From Stappia sp. (GTDB taxonomy: Bacteria; Pseudomonadota; Alphaproteobacteria; Rhizobiales; Stappiaceae): a stretch of 64,000 nt of DNA. Below the pieces are notes generated by a model. The model saw only the letters and a program-made list of their open reading frames with translations, did no database searches and was not told the origin of the DNA. The translations under genes and the position numbers were made by a program. Of the stretch, positions 59,687-64,000 are shown piece by piece; within the stretch, counting starts at the first letter, position 1, and each line of letters begins with the position of its first letter. The stretch is from the NCBI RefSeq assembly GCF_040110915.1, contig NZ_CP157793.1:384939-448938 (forward strand). The letters run 5' to 3'.

Positions 59687-60625
59687 TCACGTCTCGTTCG
59701 CATCCCTTTCCGTCGATTGCTCCGGCGCGCCGAGCATCACCTTGGCGACCTCGGTGAAGGTGTCGGCGACCCAGGTCGCCGGCAGATGCTGCGCGCGCGC
59801 CAGCGCCACGCGGTGCGGCGGCAGGCGCTCCTCAAGCTGGAGATGGACCACGTCCCCGCCGTCGTAGGTCTGCCGATAGGGCAGTTCGGTCGCGAGCAAA
59901 CCGACGCCGAGCCGGTTCGCCACCATCGAGCGCACCATCTCGATCGATCCGGTCTCCAGCGCGATGGTCGGCGACAGGCCCTGCGCCTGAAGGATCGACA
60001 GAAAGTAACCGCGGCTTTGCGGCAGGTTCACCAGGATGAGTCGATCGGCGACGAGCCGGGCGAGCGATACCCGCCCGGCCCCGGCAAGCGGGTGGTCCGT
60101 CGCCACCAGCGCATAAGGCGGCACCTCGACGAGCGGGGTCAGCGTCACCTCGGTGCCGGCGCCGAAGTCGTAGACCAGAGCCAGATCGATCCGCCCCTCT
60201 TCCAGCCAGCGGTGGAGCGTTTCCAGATCCGCCTCGTGCAGGCGCACGCGGGCATTGGGCACCTGCGCGCGAAAGGCCCGGATGAGGCGCGGCACATAGC
60301 GCGGCCCGAGCGTCGAGAAGACGCCGAGATCGAGCGTCGGCGGCAGGGTCGTGCCTTCGGCCGCGCCGGCGAGCAGCGCATGGGTCTGCGCCCTGAGACT
60401 GCGAAACGCCACCAGCTTCTCCCGGCCGAAGGGCGTCGGCGTCATGCCCTGACCGGCGGCGCGCAGGAAGAGCGGCTGGCCCAGCACCTCTTCCAGCCGC
60501 GCCACCGCGAGCGAGACCGAGGGCTGCGACACGTTGAGACGGCGCGCGGCCGCCGCCGTGCTGCCGGTCTCGGCCACGGCGATCACATAGTCGAGCTGGC
60601 GGAAGCTCAAGGGTATAGGCAACAT
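59687..60625 (-). CDS. LysR-family transcriptional regulator
   Basis: 312-residue regulator. The winged helix-turn-helix is at residues 8-66, with TAAAARRLNVSQPSVSLAVARLEEVLGQPLF as recognition region. The periplasmic-binding-protein-like effector domain follows, from about residue 95. The protein starts at ATG 60625. It is divergent from the CoA transferase and dehydrogenase genes, the classic arrangement for a LysR regulator of a catabolic operon; a T-N11-A dyad lies between them. Confidence 0.94.
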   Translation of the reverse strand: MLPIPLSFRQLDYVIAVAETGSTAAAARRLNVSQPSVSLAVARLEEVLGQPLFLRAAGQGMTPTPFGREKLVAFRSLRAQTHALLAGAAEGTTLPPTLDLGVFSTLGPRYVPRLIRAFRAQVPNARVRLHEADLETLHRWLEEGRIDLALVYDFGAGTEVTLTPLVEVPPYALVATDHPLAGAGRVSLARLVADRLILVNLPQSRGYFLSILQAQGLSPTIALETGSIEMVRSMVANRLGVGLLATELPYRQTYDGGDVVHLQLEERLPPHRVALARAQHLPATWVADTFTEVAKVMLGAPEQSTERDANET

Positions 60626-60627
60626 CT

Positions 60628-60644
60628 ATTGAGTTTATGACAAT
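60628..60644. promoter_or_regulatory. Candidate LysR binding site
   Basis: ATTG-N9-CAAT, containing T-N11-A, begins three bases from the lysR start in the divergent intergenic region. ATGACA and TATAGC nearby could be the -35 and -10 of the CoA transferase operon (16-bp spacing). GGCTATAGCC just after is a perfect 10-bp palindrome. Confidence 0.45.
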
Positions 60645-60725
60645 ACTGTATTTCTGGCTATAGCCCTGCCGTGCCTATCCTCGTCGGATGACTGACCGGA
60701 CCACGAAGGCGCAAGGAGCGACGGC

Positions 60726-61907
60726 ATGAGCGAGGCGAACGGGGCGAAACCGCTCGACGGGGCGAAACCGCTCGACGGGGTAAGGGTTCTCGATTTCACC
60801 CGCGTGCTGGCGGGGCCCTATTGCACGGCGATGCTGGCGGACCTCGGCGCCGACGTGATCAAGATCGAGGGACCGAAGGGCGACGATTACCGCCACATCG
60901 GCCCGTTCCGCGACGGCGAGAGCCTCCTGTTCCAGACGGTGAACCGGGGCAAGCGCTCCATCGCGCTCGATCTGAAGGACCCGAAGGCGGTCGCCCGGGT
61001 CAAGGCGCTGGCGCGCTCCGCCGACATGGTGGTCGAGAACTTCCGCCCCGGCGTGATGGCGCGCCTCGGGCTTGGCCCCAACGACCTGCGCGCGGTCAAC
61101 CCGCGCCTCGTCTATGTCAGCGTCTCGGGTTTCGGTCAGACCGGGCCGGACGTGAAGCGGCCGGCCTATGACATCATCGTTCAGGCGCTGTCGGGTCTGA
61201 TGCATGTCACCGGCGAGCCGGACGGCCCGCCCACCATGATCGGCGAGGCGGTCGGCGATGTGGCCGGCGGGCTTTTCGCCGCCTTCGGCGCCATGGTCGC
61301 GCTCTACGACCGGGAACGGACCGGGCAGGGGCGTCACGTGGATCTCGCGCTGTTCGACGCGCTCGTGTCCATGATGCCGACGGCGGCCGCGCGTGTGCTC
61401 CTGGCCGGCGACGAGCCGATGCGCACCGGCAACCGCCACGCGTTGTCGGCGCCCTTCGGCACCTATCGCGCGGCGGACGGGCATTTCGCCCTGGCCGTGC
61501 TCAACGACCGGCTGTTCGAGGCCTTCGCCCATGTGCTGGGCGACGAGGGCCTGGCCTGCGACCCGCGCTTTGCAAGCGATGCGCTGCGCCGCGAGAACGA
61601 GCCGGCGCTGGCCACCCTCATCGAGGGCTGGGCCTCGGACATGACCATGGACCAGGTGGTGGAGCGCCTCGGCGAGGCGGGCATTCCCGCCGCGCCCATT
61701 CGCACCGCCGGCGAGGCCTGGCGCTCGGAACAGGTCGTGGCACGCGGGCTGACGCGGGCGGTCGAGGACTCGACGCTCGGCGCGATGTTGCTGCCCGAAC
61801 AGCCCGTTCATTTCTCCGGTGCGGCGCGCGGCGGTGGCCGCTCCGCCCCCCGGCTCAATCAACATGAAGCCGAGATCCTCGGCGACCTCGATGCGGGAGA
61901 CGCGTGA
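60726..61907 (+). CDS. CaiB/BaiF-type CoA transferase
   Basis: Family III CoA transferase, 393 residues; moves CoA between carboxylic acids. GVRVLDFTRVLAGPYCTAMLADLGADVIKIE is the family N-terminal block (parts: RVLAGPYC, GADVIKIE). The catalytic Asp149 is in RPAYDIIVQALSG. VENFRPGVM and GRHVDLALFDAL are also typical. The N-terminus holds GAKPLDGAKPLDG from an 18-bp duplication. It overlaps the next gene by one base. Acid substrate unknown. Confidence 0.92.
   Translation: MSEANGAKPLDGAKPLDGVRVLDFTRVLAGPYCTAMLADLGADVIKIEGPKGDDYRHIGPFRDGESLLFQTVNRGKRSIALDLKDPKAVARVKALARSADMVVENFRPGVMARLGLGPNDLRAVNPRLVYVSVSGFGQTGPDVKRPAYDIIVQALSGLMHVTGEPDGPPTMIGEAVGDVAGGLFAAFGAMVALYDRERTGQGRHVDLALFDALVSMMPTAAARVLLAGDEPMRTGNRHALSAPFGTYRAADGHFALAVLNDRLFEAFAHVLGDEGLACDPRFASDALRRENEPALATLIEGWASDMTMDQVVERLGEAGIPAAPIRTAGEAWRSEQVVARGLTRAVEDSTLGAMLLPEQPVHFSGAARGGGRSAPRLNQHEAEILGDLDAGDA
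60741..60776 (+). repeat. Perfect 18-bp duplication at the CoA transferase N-terminus
   Basis: GGGGCGAAACCGCTCGAC occurs twice in a row, in frame, adding the six residues GAKPLD. The family motif begins right after, so the extra copy does not disturb the fold. Confidence 0.9.
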
Positions 61908-63043
61908 TGACCCTGACCCTCAACGACGCCGAAACTGCGATTGTCCGCGAGATCGAGAAGTTTTCCGAAAACGTGCTGAAGCCGCAGGCCGCGCGTCTCG
62001 ACGAGGAAAGCGCCTTCGCCACCTGCCATCTGCCGGCCATGGCCGAGATGGGCCTGATGGGCATGAACCTGCCCGAGGCGCACGGCGGCGTCGCCCTTTC
62101 CGGTCCGGCGCTCTACCGGGCGGTGGAACTGATCGCCGGCGCCTGCGGCTCCACCGCGTCGATGCTGACGGCGCATTTCCTGGCGACCGATTCGCTGCTG
62201 ATCGGCGGCGACGAAGCGCAATGCGCCCGCCTGCTGCCCGATGCGGCCGCCGGCACGAAGCTCGGCGCCTTCGCGTTGACCGAGCCGGAGGCGGGCTCCA
62301 ACCCCGCCGACATGCGCAGCTTCGCCGTGCCCGAGGGCGACGGCTACCGCCTCAAGGGCTCCAAGTGCTTCATCTCCAACGCCGGCGCGGCCGACTTCCT
62401 TGTGGTCTATGCCAAGACCGACCGTGAGGCCGGCGCGCGCGGCGTCAGCGCCTTCATCGTCGAGCCGAAGGTCACCGAGGGCATCGACATCGGACCGTGC
62501 GAAAAGACGATGGGTCTGCGCGGCGGACATGTCTTCAGCCTGTCCTTCGACTGTTTCGTGCCGGCGGAAAACCGCCTCGGCGCCGAAGGCTCCGGGTTCC
62601 GCACCGCGATGAAGGTGCTCGACAACGGCCGAATCGAGGTCGCCGCGCAGGCGACCGGCATCGCGGCGGCCGCGCTGGAGGCGGCGATCGACTATGCAAA
62701 GGAGCGCAAGGTCGGCGGCCATCCGATCGCCGATTTCCAGGGCCTGCAATGGATGCTGGCCGACATGGCGACCGATCTGGCGGCCGCCCGCGCGCTCGGC
62801 CACCAGGCGGCGACCCTGCGCGGCAGCGGGCAGCGCTATTCGCAGGAATCCGCGCTGGCCAAGCTCTACGCGAGCGAGGCCGCCTGGCGCATCGCCGACA
62901 AGGCGCTGCAGATCCACGGCGGCTACGGCTACACGCGCGACTGGCCGCTGGAGCGCTACCTGCGCGACCTCAGGATCTTCCGCATCTACGAGGGCTCGTC
63001 GGAAATCCAGCGCACGATCATCGCCCGCGCGCTGCTCGCCTGA
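61907..63043 (+). CDS. Acyl-CoA dehydrogenase
   Basis: FAD-dependent alpha,beta-desaturase of acyl-CoA thioesters, 378 residues. LTEPEAGSNPADM is the FAD-binding first signature, and RDLRIFRIYEGSSEIQR includes the catalytic Glu of the YEG motif near residue 361. QIHGGYGYTRDWPLERYLRD is the second signature. ATG 61907 overlaps the preceding stop; GTG 61904 is an alternative. With the CoA transferase it would activate and oxidise an organic acid; electrons go to ETF and ETF-QO. Confidence 0.94.
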   Translation: MTLTLNDAETAIVREIEKFSENVLKPQAARLDEESAFATCHLPAMAEMGLMGMNLPEAHGGVALSGPALYRAVELIAGACGSTASMLTAHFLATDSLLIGGDEAQCARLLPDAAAGTKLGAFALTEPEAGSNPADMRSFAVPEGDGYRLKGSKCFISNAGAADFLVVYAKTDREAGARGVSAFIVEPKVTEGIDIGPCEKTMGLRGGHVFSLSFDCFVPAENRLGAEGSGFRTAMKVLDNGRIEVAAQATGIAAAALEAAIDYAKERKVGGHPIADFQGLQWMLADMATDLAAARALGHQAATLRGSGQRYSQESALAKLYASEAAWRIADKALQIHGGYGYTRDWPLERYLRDLRIFRIYEGSSEIQRTIIARALLA

Positions 63044-63136
63044 GGCGCGGACGCATCAAACGGTTCGGCGGGCCGGGTTGCACCCGCCCGCCGCGGCGCT
63101 ATGCTTTTCGGCGTCAGTCATTTGCGTGGGGGCGCC

Positions 63137-63925
63137 ATGCCGAGATTTGCCGCCAACCTGAGCATGCTCTTCACCGAACGCCCCTTTCTCGAGCGCTTCG
63201 CGGCCGCCGCCGAGGCCGGTTTCGAGGGCGTCGAGTTCCTGTTTCCCTATGACCACGAGATGGCCGACCTGGTGGCGGCGCGTGACGCGGCGGGGGTCGA
63301 ACAGGTGCTGCACAATCTTCCCCCCGGCGACTGGGAGGCGGGCGAGCGCGGCATCGCGATCCTGCCCGACCGGGTGGAGGAGTTTCGCGACGGGGTGGAG
63401 ACGGCGCTGCGCTACGCGAGCGTGCTCGGCTGCAGGCAGCTCAACTGTCTGGCCGGCATCACACCGGAGGACGCCGACCCTCTGGAACTGGAGGCGACCT
63501 TCGTCGCGAACCTGCGCTATGCCGCCGAGCGGCTCGGCGAGGTCGGCATCCGCCTGTTGATCGAGCCGATCAACACCCGCGACATGCCGGGATTCTATCT
63601 CTCCACCTCCGCTCAGGCGCTGGCGGTGATGGACGCGGTCGGTTCGGACAATCTCTTCCTGCAATACGACATCTATCACATGCAGGTGATGGAGGGGGAT
63701 ATCGCCGCGCGCCTCGGCGCGCTGCTGCCGCGCATCGCGCATGTCCAGTTCGCCGACACGCCGGGCCGGCACGAGCCGGGCACGGGCGAATTGAACTTCC
63801 CCTTTCTCTTCGCCTATCTCGACCGCATCGGCTACGCGGGATGGGCAAGCGCGGAGTATCGCCCGCGCGGGGGCACGGACGAAAGCCTCGCCTGGCTTGC
63901 GGCGGCGCGCGCCGGGAGCCCGTGA
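63137..63925 (+). CDS. Hydroxypyruvate isomerase-family protein (Hyi/OtnI-like)
   Basis: TIM-barrel sugar-phosphate isomerase of the AP-endonuclease 2 superfamily, 262 residues. The start MPRFAANLSMLFTERPFLERF and HNLPPGDWEAGERGIAI are characteristic of Hyi/OtnI. Metal ligands are expected in LIEPINTRDMPGFYL, QYDIYHMQ and the C-terminal WASAEYRPRG. Either hydroxypyruvate or 2-oxo-tetronate is a possible substrate. ATG 63137 after GGGGGCGCC. 93 bp after the acyl-CoA dehydrogenase, possibly on the same transcript. Confidence 0.88.
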   Translation: MPRFAANLSMLFTERPFLERFAAAAEAGFEGVEFLFPYDHEMADLVAARDAAGVEQVLHNLPPGDWEAGERGIAILPDRVEEFRDGVETALRYASVLGCRQLNCLAGITPEDADPLELEATFVANLRYAAERLGEVGIRLLIEPINTRDMPGFYLSTSAQALAVMDAVGSDNLFLQYDIYHMQVMEGDIAARLGALLPRIAHVQFADTPGRHEPGTGELNFPFLFAYLDRIGYAGWASAEYRPRGGTDESLAWLAAARAGSP

Positions 63926-64000
63926 TCAGACCACGGTCAGCGACGGCTGCAGCGGCGTCACCGGCGTGGCGACGGGATCTGGAAGCCCGTCCGCGCTGCC
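63926..64000 (-). CDS. 3' end of a minus-strand gene (partial)
   Basis: Read on the minus strand from the window edge, 24 codons give GSADGLPDPVATPVTPLQPS and LTVV, then a TGA at 63928-63926. The stop abuts the hydroxypyruvate isomerase stop, a convergent arrangement. Too short to identify. Confidence 0.4.
   Translation of the reverse strand, partial: GSADGLPDPVATPVTPLQPSLTVV

Overview
This is a high-GC (roughly two-thirds G+C) alphaproteobacterial chromosome segment, most like Hyphomicrobiales (Rhizobiales) of the Stappia/Roseibium kind. The pointers are a CcrM-type DNA methyltransferase, an F0 ATP synthase operon with separate b' and b subunits and no F1 genes, a split glycine decarboxylase (gcvPA/gcvPB), the linkage mutY - DUF721 - dsbA - smc, and extragenic palindromes of a type common in Rhizobiales. 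That placement is an inference from gene content and order. The window is mostly core metabolism. I see no phage, plasmid, CRISPR, rRNA or tRNA gene and no intact insertion sequence.

Layout. 0.2-7.5 kb: yqgE, thrC, an M16 zinc peptidase, a GNAT acetyltransferase and a membrane GGDEF/EAL protein, all on +. 7.5-10 kb: ispH-thrB-rnhA on -. 10.4-16.6 kb: a small lipoprotein gene, then a tandem glycine riboswitch driving gcvT-gcvH-osmC-gcvPA-gcvPB. 16.9-27.5 kb: hemerythrin, ccrM (-), amn, a 2OG-Fe(II) hydroxylase (-), mutY (-), a DUF721 gene, a DsbA-like thioredoxin and smc. 27.6-30.5 kb: atpI-atpB-atpE-atpF'-atpF, with a good promoter and a terminator. 30.6-33 kb: rnhB, a radical SAM protein and a secreted EF-hand protein (all -). 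33-38.6 kb: an AT-rich gap, an AraC regulator, cupin + flavin monooxygenase, an exported metallo-hydrolase (-) and moaB (-). 38.8-46.8 kb: ceramidase-like protein, malic enzyme, a flavodoxin, ETF-quinone oxidoreductase (-), a uracil-DNA glycosylase and an S49 peptidase. 46.9-53.5 kb: a MerR regulator (-), then glyQ-lemA-DUF2207-glyS. 53.5-54.3 kb: a 330-bp tandem repeat array. 54.3-59.7 kb: an MFS transporter (-) and nadA-nadB-nadC. 59.7-64 kb: a LysR regulator (-), acyl-CoA transferase, acyl-CoA dehydrogenase and a hydroxypyruvate isomerase-like protein.

How genes work together: thrC and thrB are on different transcripts but complete the threonine branch. The gcv operon is self-regulated by glycine. 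nadABC makes NAD from aspartate and has a perfect 21-bp palindrome in front of it. The acyl-CoA dehydrogenase could feed electrons through ETF to ETF-QO and the quinone pool.

The most unusual content is non-coding: a 14-bp minisatellite before glyQ, a 330-bp tandem array of nested palindromes after glyS, strong hairpins on both sides of atpE, a possible small RNA in the AT-rich gap near 33.1 kb, and several short tandem duplications at gene edges. I did not find a clearly new multi-gene system.
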